24,897 bases of DNA from Saccoglossus kowalevskii (taxonomy: Eukaryota > Hemichordata > Enteropneusta > Harrimaniidae). The first letter of the stretch is position 1. Each line of letters opens with the position of its first letter. Made by a program: the position numbers and the translations under genes. The notes under the pieces were generated by a model. That model saw only the letters and a list, made by a program, of their open reading frames with translations, had not been told where the DNA came from and ran no database searches. The DNA lies in contig NW_003152753.1 of NCBI RefSeq assembly GCF_000003605.2, positions 188,949-213,845 of the forward strand. Reading direction: 5' to 3'. This document shows, piece after piece, positions 1 through 10,579 of this stretch.

Positions 1-413
1 TCTACTTAGGAAGTACTTAGTACTAATTAATAATACACTACTGCATTATATTCCATGGGATTAAAATATGCAAACGAGACCTGATATGTTAAAGCAACTA
101 ATTAACCTAACTGATATAATTATAAATGTGTATTGTATCTAAAGCTAATGAGACCTGTAAACAATATCTCACAGTGTGTTATTGCAAAGTGTCATCAAAA
201 TGTGATTTCTGAGATACAGCTGTAAGTACAATTTCCAATTAAGAAAGCAATTAAACTAATTATTATGTCTGAAACTGTATTTGAAACCAACGAGTCTTGT
301 GAACATAGTGTGAAGTGAAATTGACTAACACAGCCTTGAGACAATTATCAGAAAAATTAATTATTAATATATGCAAATGACAAATTTCACAAGTTGTCTC
401 GATCACCTTCATA
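1..413. other. AT-rich non-coding DNA, probably KLHL8 intron
   Basis: I see no coding frame with kelch features, no RNA gene and no clear repeat structure here. Because the KLHL8 gene must continue to the left, this is inferred to be intronic. Confidence 0.5.
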
Positions 414-723
414 CAGGGATTTTTTTAAACAAGGGAACAGGGGCGCAACGCTCTCATGCCATGGCCATGCGCCCCTTTACCCTGGGGAGCAGATTCTTTG
501 GCAATCATAAAATTCTGATTGACCAGGGATCACATGTGGCCAGTCTTCAACTGTGACCTGTCTGATATTAAATGTTGCCCCAAGGAAGCTATAGAATGCT
601 CCATTTTAACTTAGAATTATCAAAAACTCCACACTCTAGTAGGGAGAACCCTATCTCCCCTACTTGGTGGCACCGCTGAATTGCAGTGCTCCCTCTTGCA
701 GTTTTTTTCTAGAAAAACCCCTG
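414..723. mobile_element. MITE-like element with CAGGG termini
   Basis: The left end reads CAGGGATTTTTTTA. The reverse complement of the right end reads CAGGGGTTTTTCTA, giving imperfect terminal inverted repeats over about 14 bp on a 310 bp segment. CAGGG termini are common in hAT elements, which make 8 bp target duplications; the flanks here (CCTTCATA and CTTATACA) are similar but not a clean duplication. The interior is more GC-rich than its surroundings, with CATGGCCATG inside, and codes for nothing recognisable. Assignment to hAT is inference. Confidence 0.45.
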
Positions 724-1561
724 CTTATACATATCAAGTTTGGAGACAATTGATGCAGTAAGCAATCAAGTTATAAGAACACACATTAATATAAACAGAC
801 ATACATGTACACACAATTTTGAGTTTCCATAAAGTAACACATTTAAGAGTAGTTCATATCATGATTGGGGAGTAAGTAATTAGTTCACTAATACTGTAAT
901 AAGACCATTTTTGAAATTCTTCAGTCATATCACAATAGACAACACTAAATAAAGTAATGCATTGAATAGCTCTATCTGCAACAGTGCTCCAGATATGATA
1001 ATTAATCATTTCAATTATGTATCCGATCATGCAACCAATGTCCTCAAAACAGCACAGACTGAACATCTCTATCTGCAATAACCCTCCAGATAAAATGTTT
1101 ATGCATTTTTAATTAGGTCACATGACCATATATTAAATAGGTTGATCAGATCCTGCGCCTAATGTCTTAAATAAAGCACTGGTTAAATGCCAATATCTGC
1201 AATAATGTTTCAGATATGATATTTAGCCCATATTAGTTGTCACGATTGTATAGCTAGGTTTTATTACTTAGATTGTTTTTATAGACCCTTGTTAGTTGCA
1301 TGTTATAGTGTCCTCTTATAGTGAAAGGGTTTCAGGGAAGACTCTGAAAGTTTGAGTTACGTCTTTGAGCATTACACAAACAGATCAAGACATTTGTCAA
1401 TTAATGAATGAAGACCCAGGCAAATAGGTTTATATTTAGTAATTATAAAGTCTTCATGCCTCATTAGAGAGTTTTTACAGACTGCTAAATCATCGATTGA
1501 AGTTACTGTAGAAATGAGAAATGATGACGGGTATATGTAATTGATTGAGACTTATTTGTTG
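724..1561. repeat. Intronic DNA with three degenerate repeat copies
   Basis: A motif of the form ATCTGCAATAnTGCTCCAGATA recurs near 971, 1071 and 1193, at spacings of about 100 and 120 bp. The sequence before it (AAATAAAG-A-TG) also recurs near 948 and 1168. This looks like an old tandem duplication. The rest (1230-1561) holds nothing I can name. Confidence 0.45.
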
Positions 1562-1857
1562 TTCTTTTAATTGGCAGTAATGCATGAATCACACACCAAT
1601 ATTGTACACTGATTTACACAGGTTTTTAATTGGCAGTAATGCATGAATTACAACACTGATATTGTACACTGATTTACACAGGTTTTTAATTGGCAGTAAT
1701 GCATGAATTACACACTGATATTGTACACTGATTTACACAGGTTTTTAATTGGCAGTAATGCATGAATTACACACTGATATTGTACACTGATTTACACAGG
1801 TTTTTAATTGGCAGTAATGCATGATTTACACACCGATATTGTACACTGATTTACACA
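1562..1857. repeat. Minisatellite, 59-60 bp unit, five copies
   Basis: Five head-to-tail copies begin near 1562, 1621, 1681, 1740 and 1799. The unit contains TTTTTAATTGGCAGTAATGC and TATTGTACACTGATTTACAC. Copies differ by single bases or one inserted A. The outer copies (first and fifth) are the most divergent, as expected for an array homogenised from its centre. It lies in the inferred KLHL8 intron left of the third coding exon. Confidence 0.95.
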
Positions 1858-2009
1858 GACACGGCAAGTAAACCCAAAGTGTAATTTGCAGTGAATATAT
1901 GGACATTGTATGAGCCTATAACTGTTGTTGAATGCCATGGTGTTCAGCACCGAGAAAAATTAACAGAGATAATGATCTCACCAAACAGTCAGTAATTTTA
2001 TTCTGTCAC

Positions 2010-2821
2010 ATTATTTGTCGTGTGGCCCCATATTTGTCGTGTGGACCCGTATTTGTCACGTGGTCCCGTATTTGTTGTGTGACGTCATATTTGTTGTGTG
2101 GTCCCGTATTTGTTGTGTGGCCCCATATTTGTCGTGTTGACCCATATTTGTTGCGTGGCCCCATATTTGTTGTGTGGTCCAATGTTTGTTGTGTTACCAC
2201 ATATTTGTCGTGTGGCCCCATATTTGTCGTGTTGACCCATATTTGTCGCGTGGCCCCATATTTGTTGTGTGGTCCAATGTTTGTTGTTACCACATATTTG
2301 TCGTGTGGACCCATATTTGTTGTGTGGTCCCGTATTTGTTGTGTGGCCCCATATTTGTTGTGTGGCCCCATATTTGTCGTGTTGACCCATATTTGTCACG
2401 TAGCCCCATATTTGTTGTGTGGTCCAATGTTTGTTGTGTTACCACATATTTGTTGTGTGGTCCCGTATTTATCGTGTGGCCCCATATTTGTTGTGTGGAC
2501 CCATATTTGTTGTGCGGCCCCATATTTGTCGTGTTGACCCATATTTGTCGCGTGGCCCCATATTTGTTGTGTGGTCCAATGTTTGTTGTGTAACCACATA
2601 TTTGTTGTGTGGACCCATATTTGTTGTGTGGTCCCGTATTTGTTGTGTGGTCCAATGTTTGTTGTTACCCCATATTTGTTGTGCGGCCCTGTATTTGTTG
2701 CGTGGTCCCATATTTGTCCCATGGTCCCGTATTTGCCATGTGGTCCCATATTTATCGTTTGGTCCCATATTTTTGTGTCCCCATATTTGCCATGTGGCCC
2801 CATATTTGTTGTGTGGTTCCA
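2010..2821. repeat. Minisatellite, 19 bp unit, about 42 copies
   Basis: The unit is GTGGCCCCATATTTGTTGT with variants GTGGTCCCGTA-, GTTGACCCATA-, GTTACCACATA- and GTGGTCCAATG-. The variant units are ordered: the GTCCAATGTTTG variant recurs at 2181, 2276, 2426, 2578 and 2654. These intervals are 95, 150, 152 and 76 bp, which are multiples of 19 except for one 2 bp deletion. This shows duplication of multi-unit blocks. Several units are free of stops in all frames, so long open frames on both strands here are artefacts and are not annotated as genes. The array lies about 140 bp beyond the donor of the third coding exon, inside the gene. Confidence 0.95.
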
Positions 2822-2957
2822 CATCATTTTGTCATCTTTCATTAACAAATTGACAAAGTGTACTGATATCAAATCCATGGACGACAAAATACTCTAAAAA
2901 GCTGACCCATCAGTTATGGCTATCTTTGCAGAATTTTAGATTGAGAGTTTATCTTAC
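2822..2957 (-). other. Start of the KLHL8 intron after coding exon 3
   Basis: This is sequence between the splice donor at 2957 and the 19 bp array. Apart from the GTAAGA donor, I see no conserved feature. Confidence 0.6.
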
Positions 2958-3069
2958 CTGTATGTTTTCATAGGTGATAATATAGTCCATATATTCTTGA
3001 CTGGATCAAACATTTCCATGGTATTCAAGTGTTCACGCCCATCATGACCACCAACAGCATACACCTTAC
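2958..3069 (-). CDS. KLHL8: KLHL8-like protein, third coding exon: kelch blade 2
   Basis: This 112 nt exon encodes about residues 359-396. It reads KVYAVGGHDGREHLNTMEMF, then DPVKNIW and SPMKTYR. It is too short and too fragmented by the splice phase to stand out as an open frame and was found by continuing the gene. The acceptor is CTCTAG|GTAAGG at 3070/3069, preceded by a T-rich tract; the donor is ACAG|GTAAGA at 2958/2957. It enters in phase 1 and leaves in phase 2. The split arginine codon (AG|G) matches the intron position expected from the vertebrate sequence MNTKR-R. The next exon would begin inside the following kelch blade and is not in this window. Confidence 0.9.
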
Positions 3070-3585
3070 CTAGAGTAGTTCAAAAAAAAAATATTATATA
3101 ACAGTGTTCTCACATCAACTTTTGTCTTAACCATGTACTTGTCAATAGGTTTGAATTCGAGCAAGTAAATTTTACCGTTACGGTCATTTGCATAACTGAA
3201 CATTTGCAAGTTTATTTATTTATAATACCATAACAGCGATTTTAAAAAAAAATCCGTTCAGAGCTCATCGCCCAATCACAGATTTGCGTGTTTTAAAATA
3301 AAAATGTTTCAGTGACAAAACGATATGCAAATACAATATTACAAAAAAAATTTGCAAATCAGAAATAATACGTAGTGACATATATAGTGCATTTTGCCAC
3401 AGAGACCATATTCCAGTTTGGGACTACATGACAATGCTATGTGGCGGTCTTCTTATCATAAAGACAATATGACAATTTAACTTTAACAAGGCCTTGTCCT
3501 TAACCAAGTTTTACCCAAAGTCGCATTCCTTGGTGAATGAATTTTGTAGTCAATTTAGTCTTTGGTACACTTGCCTAGCTAATAT

Positions 3586-3633
3586 AGTATTTGTACTCAG
3601 ATCTACAATTCATAAGTCTGATCTACAAATACT
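3586..3633. repeat. Inverted repeat with 10 bp perfect arms
   Basis: AGTATTTGTA at 3586-3595 pairs with TACAAATACT at 3624-3633. The right arm overlaps the first bases of the adjoining foldback element, so the element may have inserted beside or within an existing hairpin. Confidence 0.6.
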
Positions 3634-3841
3634 GTAAAATACTTTATTTTCGCTCGGAATTAATTTTCACTATTTTCGCTGAAGGGATGAATCAGTGAAA
3701 ATAAAATTCAGCGAATATACCTTTTTTCCTATATTTCACATTCAACTCATCAACAATCAGTGAAAAAAAAATCCATAAAAAACTCCCAAAAAGTCTTTTC
3801 AGCAAAAATTAATTCCAGCTAAAATAAAGTATTTAACAGTA
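3630..3841. mobile_element. Foldback MITE, TACTGTAAAA family, 212 bp
   Basis: The left end (3630-3670) begins TACTGTAAAATACTTTATTT. The reverse complement of the right end (3801-3841) begins TACTGTTAAATACTTTATTT. The arms pair over about 40 bp with a few mismatches and one indel. The interior is A/T-rich with CGCTGAA and CAGTGAAAA repeats and no coding capacity. Related ends occur at 4286, 4325-4479, 18707-18734 and 20718-20744. Confidence 0.75.
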
Positions 3842-4079
3842 CTATGCTATTGGTAACAGGTTAAAAAATCTTTACAGAGTCTGTTGTTTTGCCAAATTTG
3901 CTGAATAATTGTTTTCCTTAAAAACAAATTTCTTAGGTAAAAATTACATTTTCAGTAGCAACATTATCAATTTTCACAGTACCTGGTAACATATATTGTG
4001 CTGCCCTCAATGGTAATGGTCTAAAACAAATGCATCTGTGATAGTGGGCTTAGAGGGCAGCATACCAATTTGAACTCAC

Positions 4080-4223
4080 CATTAACAGATGTGCATCCAA
4101 CATGTCTTCTGCGACTACTCATCTCTGTGATGTGGAACCATTTATCTTCTCTCAAATCATAACATTCAATACTTCTAAAAGGATCTCCCAAATTACCACG
4201 CCCACCAACAGTGAACAAAACAC
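4080..4223 (-). CDS. KLHL8: KLHL8-like protein, second coding exon: kelch blade 1
   Basis: This 144 nt internal exon encodes about residues 311-358. It reads VLFTVGGRGNLGDPFRSIEC at the start, then a KW pair and SSRRRHVG, the standard kelch order of double glycine, tyrosine/tryptophan and RRRHV turn. The acceptor is TTTACAG|GT at 4224/4223 and the donor is AATG|GTGAGT at 4080/4079. It enters and leaves in phase 1 and joins the previous exon to make a glycine codon, as in the vertebrate TAG-VLF junction. Blade 1 of human KLHL8 has the same GDPFRSIECY and SRRRHVG strings, which is the strongest reason to name this gene KLHL8 rather than another KLHL. Confidence 0.93.
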
Positions 4224-4324
4224 CTGTAAAGAAAGTTATATCAATAGAGGATATACACTGCCAGTATACACTATAAATGGGGAAATACTGTAAACCTCTT
4301 AATTTTAAAAGCATATGTTATACG

Positions 4325-4479
4325 TACTGTAAACCACTTCATTTTCACTGCTAAGAATTTTCACGGTTTAATGATTTTATGAGGACAAAACTGTACAAAA
4401 ATTACTGAGTTTCGTAGGATCACAGAAAATATTTTCATGAAAAAAAATGCCTCTTGTGAAATAAAATAAGTTTACAGTA
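4325..4479. mobile_element. Foldback MITE, TACTGTAAAC variant, 155 bp
   Basis: The left end TACTGTAAACCACTTCATTT (4325) pairs with the right end, whose reverse complement is TACTGTAAACTTATTTTATT. The interior has no coding capacity. A truncated additional left end (TACTGTAAACCTCTTAATTT) sits just upstream at 4286, suggesting nested or repeated insertion. It belongs to the same end family as the 3630-3841 element. Confidence 0.7.
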
Positions 4480-4569
4480 TGCATACTGATAATAAAGTAG
4501 AGATTATAATAATGTATTCAAAAGTTTGTCTACAATACCATACTTAATATGCTTTTACAGTTGTGTATA

Positions 4570-4705
4570 AAAGATACCATTATACATCTGTCACTGTATC
4601 GCCATAAGTTACAGCGTGCTGCAATTTTTGTGGGTTTGCACATCTGTATCCTACCATATTAGGAAATGCATATTCCAAATATGGAATGATTATATCGAGC
4701 AGTTC
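4570..4705. repeat. Dispersed repeat A, copy 1
   Basis: This segment shares an ordered series of short blocks with 16120-16260: ATTATACATC, TAAGTTACAG-GTGC, AATTTTTGTGG/AATTTTGTGG, TTGCAC, TCCTACCATA, and AAATATGGAA. The order and spacing match in the same orientation, so the two are diverged copies of one interspersed repeat. No coding content is seen. Confidence 0.6.
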
Positions 4706-4870
4706 AGACAGTGAGCGGTTGCATTGCCCTCTGCTAAGCATTGAACGATGCTTACTGCCTTTACGCATAATTTTCAGTATCGCCATAGTAACCTTTTTTA
4801 TTATTACATTTGTCATAAACTGTATAGAGTACATGCTCCTGTAAAGTTGTTGGTCCCTTCAATTAAGTTA

Positions 4871-4881
4871 CCCCCCCCCCC
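4871..4881. repeat. Poly-C tract
   Basis: Eleven consecutive C residues follow GTTA. It is a homopolymer run with no other feature. Confidence 0.9.
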
Positions 4882-4966
4882 AAGACAATTAAATTTAAAG
4901 CTGAATTTTCAATTTGTATCTCAGAAAAACTCTCGCTGACCCCTGTAAGCATCACAAGGGCTTGGG

Positions 4967-5467
4967 AATTCAATTAAAGAACTGAAGATATCATTAGAAA
5001 ATAAACAATATGTATAGTATCAAAACAATCAGACTTGCGGTTTTCAACAAGAAGTTGAAAATATCACTTTTTACCAAAAATGACAAAAATATTCACCAAA
5101 ACTAGAGAATTAAAGATATCATTACAATATGAAAAAAACTGAGAGAGGTCCACATGTAGTACCTATATATGTAATATCAAAGCAATTGGACTTGCGGTTT
5201 TTAACAAGAAGTTGAAAATATCACTTTCTACCAAAAATGACAAAAATATTCACCAAAATTAGAGAATTAAAGATATCATTACAAAATTAACAAATATGAG
5301 AGAGGTCTACCCAAGGTACATATACACCAAGTATCAAAGCATTCATGCTTGTAGTTTTCAAGAAGAAGTCGAAAAAGTTAAATATTGACACGGACGACAG
5401 ACGCCGGACGACGACTGACAATCACTCATATGATAAGCTCCGCTCGACAAAGTCGACAGCGGAGCTA
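4967..5467. mobile_element. Hairpin-ended element E, copy 1 (left end missing)
   Basis: Copy 1 starts inside the element (AATTCAATTAAAGAACTGAA) and lacks the left terminal motif found in copies 2 and 3. It contains two internal tandem units of about 140 bp with GGACTTGCGGTTTTTAACAA-like and TACCAAAAATGACAAAAATA blocks. It ends in a hairpin at 5436-5466: AGCTCCGCT, then CGACAAAGTCGAC, then AGCGGAGCT. An open frame across the right end is not a gene. Confidence 0.7.
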
Positions 5468-5700
5468 ACAAACAAGATGGCCGCCAATCTGCCATATTTT
5501 ATCAAATTGCAAATTGAATTAACATGTACATGTATCCATTTATGACATGTTAAATATCAATAAAAATGAAAATGGGTGACAGAGATACAGTGTATAGTAA
5601 TATGGCCAAAAATAAAAACAGCCGTTATTCAGCCATCTTTGATTTGATTATGAAACTGGTGAAAATGGTACATAAATATTGGAAATATAGTACCGAGTAA
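5468..5700. repeat. Dispersed repeat B, degraded copies
   Basis: ACAAGATGGCCGCCAATCTG directly follows element E and is related to AACAAGATGGCTGCCAGTCG at 6396 and 6650. A second weak copy (CAGCCATCTTTGATTTGATT) lies near 5632. These are fragments of a family with further copies at 6241-6830 and 14530-14860. Confidence 0.5.
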
Positions 5701-5705
5701 GGCCA

Positions 5706-6240
5706 ACAAGCAGCCTATCGGCTGAGATAGCTCCGCTGTTAGCAATGCACATTTCAATTAAAGAACTTAAGACATCATTAGAAAATGAACAATATGTATA
5801 GTATCAAAGCAATCGGACTTACAGTTTTTAACAAGAAGTTGAAAATATCACTTTTTTACCAAAAATTACAAAAATATTCACCAAAATTAGAGAATTGAAG
5901 ATATCATCACAAAATGAACAAATCTGAGAAAGGTCTACATGTAGTATCTATATATGTAATATCAAAGCAATTTAACTTTTTTGGTTTTTAACAAGAAGTC
6001 GAAAATATCACTTTTTACCAAAAATTACAAAAATATTCACCAAAATTAGAGAATTGAAGATATCATTATGAAATGAACAAACCTAAGAGAGGTCTACCCA
6101 AGGTACATATACACCAAGTATCAAAGCATTCAGGCCTGTAGTTTTCAAGAAGAAGTCGAAAAAGTAAAACATTGACACGGACGACGTAGACAGAAAATCA
6201 CTCATATAAGCTCCGCTCGACAAAGTCTACAGCGGAGCTA
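5706..6240. mobile_element. Hairpin-ended element E, copy 2 (complete)
   Basis: The left end is ACAAGCAGCCTATCGGCTGA followed by TAGCTCCGCTGTT (5728-5740). The right end is ACAGCGGAGCTA (6229-6240), the inverse of the left TAGCTCCGCTGT. Measured between those inverted ends the core is 513 bp. It has two internal units of about 140 bp, each with AACAAGAAGT-GAAAATATCA and TTCACCAAAATTAGAGAATT. The right end forms a hairpin at 6209-6239. No open frame of useful length is present, so it is presumably non-autonomous. Confidence 0.75.
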
Positions 6241-6835
6241 AAATAAACAAGATGCCGTATAGTCAGCCAACTTTGATCCAATTGCAAAAGAAATTGTCAT
6301 GGATATGTACCTTATCATGTATAATCTATGTACAAAGTTTGAGTGAAAATTTACAAAGCATGTCCAAAATACAACATTTTCAAAAAACAAGATGGCTGCC
6401 AGTCGGACATTTTGAATCGAATCACTAAACCACTGCATGTGCATATGTCTCACATAAAGTACTAGGTACATGCAAAGAATGAACAGAATCGGGAGAAAGG
6501 ATTTTGAAATATGACTCCAAACGGACGGGCGCACAGACAGACAGACGCACAGATGGTCGGAGCACATGTATCCTAACATGTATAATCTATGTACCAAACT
6601 TGAATGAAAACTGACAAAGCATGTCCAAAATACAACATTTTCAAAAATCAAGATGGCTGCCAGTCGTGTGCATTAGTCCCACATAAAGTACTAGGCACAT
6701 GCAAAGATTGAACGAAATCTGTCCGAAGGATTCTTAAATATGACTCTGAACGGGCGGATGTACGGTCAGACGGAGACCAAATTATAAGTCCCGTTTTCGG
6801 ACTTCGTCATTGTGATTAAAATAATTAGGGAGGTG
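6241..6835. repeat. Dispersed repeat B, tandemly duplicated copy
   Basis: A segment of about 261 bp is present twice: CATGTATAATCTATGTAC at 6316 recurs at 6577, and AAGATGGCTGCCAGTCG at 6399 recurs near 6650. Each copy includes CACATAAAGTACTAGG, a TGAAC-AAT block and a G/C-richer ACGGACGGGCG-like tail. The second copy ends in a hairpin AAGTCC...GGACTT (6786-6804). The minus-strand open frame over it is a by-product. Confidence 0.75.
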
Positions 6836-7883
6836 TTCTGGATATAATATAAACCAGGAATGTAACTTTGTAGTCAACACTGAAATATACCGCAGTATGA
6901 AATGTATTTAGAACATAAAACATTGCGAAGACATTGCACATTGGTGAATTGTTTAATTGTGGAAAGGTTTACTTGGTGAACAGATAAAACACTACCATTT
7001 GCTACCATCCAAATCACAAAAGAGATTTACAGGCCAGTGTTCATCGTGTGATGTACATGTATGCGCGAGATATGGGACTCGCATAAACAAAGATGACAAG
7101 TTTGGCTGTTGAGTACAAATTGAGACGTTACCAAGCTTTAACTAGATAATTTCTTTGGTGAATGGAGGGTATCGACTTAGTCCCCGGCGTAATTATTGCA
7201 CATTGCACCCAGGTCAAATATCATACTTGTGATTTTCATTAGAAGAGTGCATTGAATTGTTGGAAAATCAATGTTTATCAACACAAACTTCACACATGTG
7301 CAGTGCAATGACCACCACCCTTTAAATTAATACACTCCAAAAGTACATGTATATAATAACTCACTACAGTATACAACAAATATTTATAGCTTTGTAAATA
7401 GAAGCTGAACGAAAATACTAGGACAATGAATGCTAAGCTGTCGCCATAAAAGGTTTATGAGAACTTTGATTGATTATAACATTATACACATAATAGACAC
7501 ATAAAACCAGACTTAAATACAGTTACATGTAATTGATTACTTCACCCATGTATGGCATTAGGAATCATTGTATGAACAGATGAACACAGTAGCATGATTG
7601 TGTGGTTGCAAATTAATATGCAACCAACTGTAGAAGGGGACGGCGAGTTTAATTAATTTTATCGGTTTGTGAAGGAAACATACATCCTATTGTTAAATGT
7701 ATATTCACTGAACTCATTTTATTGCATTTATCTATCAGTGAAATATGTAGAACTAAAACCCAGATAATAAGCTAGTTTGGTACCAATAAAACTTACTGAT
7801 TTATACCATACGGCTTTATTTGTTACTATTGCTCATAAAATCCTGGTAAAAAGTATGGTCCCCAAACTACTTTTTAAACAAAA
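6836..7883. repeat. Intronic DNA with dispersed repeat C, copy 1 (about 7040-7145)
   Basis: The block from about 7040 to 7145 matches 14990-15075: GCGAGATAT, GGG-CTC, ATAAACAAAGATG, GAGTAC-AA-TGAGACGTT and CCAAGCTTTAA occur in the same order and orientation. The rest of this stretch (6836-7039 and 7146-7883) is AT-rich with TACATGTA-type motifs and no recognised feature. Confidence 0.55.
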
Positions 7884-8373
7884 ACAAGCAGCCTGTCGGC
7901 TCCGCTGTTAGTAATGCACATTGCACTTAAAGAACAGAACTATGTATAGTATCGAAGCAATCGAAGTAAAAAATATCGTTTTTTACCAAAAATTACAAAA
8001 ATATTTATCAAAATTAGAGAATTAAAGATATCATCACAAAATGAACAAATCTAAAAGAGGTCCACATGTAGTACCTATATATGTAATATCAAAGCAATCG
8101 GACTTGCAGTTTTTTACAAGAAGTCGAAAATATCAATTTTTTTACCAAAAATGACAAAAATATTCACCAAAAATAAAGAATTTGAGATTTTGACATGAAA
8201 TGAACAAATCTGAGAAAAAAACCACCCAAGGTACTTGCATATCAAATTTGAAAACATTCTGACTTGCGGTTTCGATGAAGAAGTTGAAATTGTAAAGTTG
8301 ACGCTGACGACAACGACGGACAATCAGTAATATGAACAGCTCCGTTGTGTCGACTTTGTCAACAGCGGAGCTA
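7884..8373. mobile_element. Hairpin-ended element E, copy 3
   Basis: The left end ACAAGCAGCCTGTCGGCTCC lacks the short GAGATAGCT stretch of copy 2, consistent with deletion between repeated GGCT/GCT motifs. The interior carries the same paired units, more diverged. The right end is AGCTCCGTT (8338-8346), a loop, then AGCGGAGCT (8364-8372). The loop reads GTCGACTTTGTC, the reverse complement of GACAAAGTCGAC in copy 1. Confidence 0.75.
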
Positions 8374-10579
8374 AAAAAGTTGTCAAACATTCATCAAAAT
8401 GGCAACTTTTTAGACATTCAAGAATGGAACCTACAATATATGATGAAAGGGTTTTCTCATATTTATAAATTGTGCGAAAATAGTATACAAGACGATAAAG
8501 GCTGTCTAAATTAATAATGGGAAATCCCGATGAATACTATTTAGCTCTTTTGTAATAATGCTTTAAAACATAAATTTTTATAGAAATAGTTCCAAACCTG
8601 TCAAATTTTCAGACAGTTTTTCATTCAAGAAAAATTGTTGTACAGCATAAGGCAATCAACTACCTTGAGACATGCACATTACATTTACTAAGATTAAATT
8701 GATTTGAGCAAAAAATTTTAGAATACAAATAAAAAGAAGGTAGTTAAGTAGTATGCAAATAAGCTAATTAATATGCACATATTAAACAGGAATTATTATC
8801 AGTTATTCAAGTGAGCAAAAGATGTACTAAATTTCAATTGATTTGAGGGAATAGCGAACAGGTTACAAGAAAATGATACAAAATTGTTTATTGTTAGATT
8901 ATAGGAAATAATCGAAACATCTTCTACTTTTCAGTGAACTTGCTAAAACCAGTACTAAGAAGTTAACTGTCTTGAGACCATCTTACTCAATCTAAGCAGA
9001 GTTAACTACAAGACATGTACTAAGACATGTACATATAGAAACCGTCACTCTGCAGGCAATGAAATGCTCTAAGGTGGATAAAGACATTTATATATACATG
9101 TAGTATATTCGCTCAATGACATTCCCTACGGATAATGATATGTTTGAATCTAAACAAAACAACAGTGTGATTGAGATTTAATTTCCATAGATTAGAAGAC
9201 TTAAAATATTAGGAAGGAAAAGGACAAATAGAAAGAATAATTATATCAAGCAGACATTGCATGTGTCTCTACAGGGGGCGGTCGATGCATAGCACAAGTC
9301 AATATGCTAAAGGTTAAATGGTGACTTTAACTAGAAATAAATTGTTAGAGTCCATCACATTTTCCAGTAGACCTATGGGAAAGCTCAGCAACTAGACAAT
9401 CCTAATTTTCAAATTACATCAAATGATGTTGAATGTTCAACATCATTCAAATCGATTTCAACTCTACACCTTGTACAAGATAGGGCAGATACAAATGTAG
9501 TAGTCTTTTGTAATACACATTTCACGTAAAAAACATAAAAATCAACTTAGTTTTCCAACAGAGCATCAATATCATTGTCATTCCTCATATTAACATGAAC
9601 AAAGAATGAGTAAGGTACACGGGTGTGTTAAATTGCCAAGGTTAAATGTACAATAATTGTGTTTTAAATTTAGCGTATCTAAGGCCAGCCCAAATCTGTT
9701 TGTTGAATAAACAAGGTTAAAATTTAGTTCGCTTTCATATAGTCAAACCTCATTATTTAAGCCCAGCCTTTTCTTTGCAATGCAGATTTGTAAAGTCAGA
9801 AATATATCTAACATAGAGACCTCAACATGTTGTTTGTCTTCTAAGTTTTTCTGTATTCTTGATGGAGACGTAGTTCACATCATCCGAGTGGTATATTAAA
9901 TCATCCTTCAGTTCTCCAAAGTAATTTGATAGATGGATGGCGGGTGGAGTGAACACAAGTGAACTGTTTAATTTGATTTAAGATAAGAATAAAATGGTGA
10001 CTGAGACTCAGCAACAATGGCGAGACACAAATAGTTTTGAGGACATGAGGAAAAAAATCAAAAGATTTTCTCTTTCTGAGACTACGATTGATGTTGTCAA
10101 CTATCACTATGAATCTGCTCACATAAGTCTCAACGTTCTTTTCACTGCCATTCTTTCTATTTCAGTATCTCCTAACTGAGCTGTGATCTTTTCATGTCTT
10201 TTTGTGTTGAATTTGGTCTTCTGACCGTATAACAATCAATACAATTTGTTTGACTTCAAATGAACTTCTCTCACACTCACAGCCACTATTGTTACGTTTG
10301 TAAAAAGGTTTTGAGACTGCACAAGAAAGCTCACAATCACTATTCATCACAAATCAGGTGATTTGCGATTCTGGTGATAATACATGTATAATCTTGTGCT
10401 TGTTCAGATTGTAGTAAGGCCAGCTCTGGCACCTCTTCCCATGCATGACTTATTTTGGCCGGCCTAAATATTTAGGTTTGTGTTCACACACGAAATTTAA
10501 TAAAACCTAAAATTTGAGTAAGCCTATAGCCTGCCTTATTTCCCAATGTGAACCACCTAATGTGAAAATTAAATAATGC
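8374..10579. other. Intronic DNA without recognised features
   Basis: This is AT-rich sequence with scattered short open frames on both strands, none with a recognisable domain, splice context or codon pattern. One perfect 14 bp palindrome, CCTAAATATTTAGG, is at 10463-10476, just before the satellite. Confidence 0.6.

Larger units (their letters stand above)
3070..4079 (-). other. KLHL8 intron between coding exons 2 and 3
   Basis: This 1010 bp intron has donor GTGAGT at 4079 and acceptor CTCTAG at 3070. It carries the foldback element at 3630-3841 and a hairpin at 3586-3633. Elsewhere it has A/T runs and a 12 bp palindrome ACAAGGCCTTGT at 3486-3497. Confidence 0.85.

Noticed and set aside
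1932-2897. Eight or more long overlapping open frames on both strands, rich in CGPIFVV or TTNMGPHNKYG motifs
   Set aside because: All are translations of the 19 bp satellite, which lacks stops in most frames. There is no unique coding sequence.
4102-4293. Plus-strand open frame of 63 codons
   Set aside because: It is antisense to kelch exon 1 and runs through its splice sites.
5345-5545. Basic 66-codon open frame
   Set aside because: It spans the right end of element E and the start of repeat B, so it is repeat-derived.
5706-6240. Element E as a Helitron
   Set aside because: The hairpin directly abuts CTAA, the 5' TC end and A/T target are not evident, and inverted ends argue against it. 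Kept only as an open question.
9901-10179. Overlapping 60-70 codon frames on both strands
   Set aside because: Low-complexity, AT-rich, no recognisable motif or splice context.
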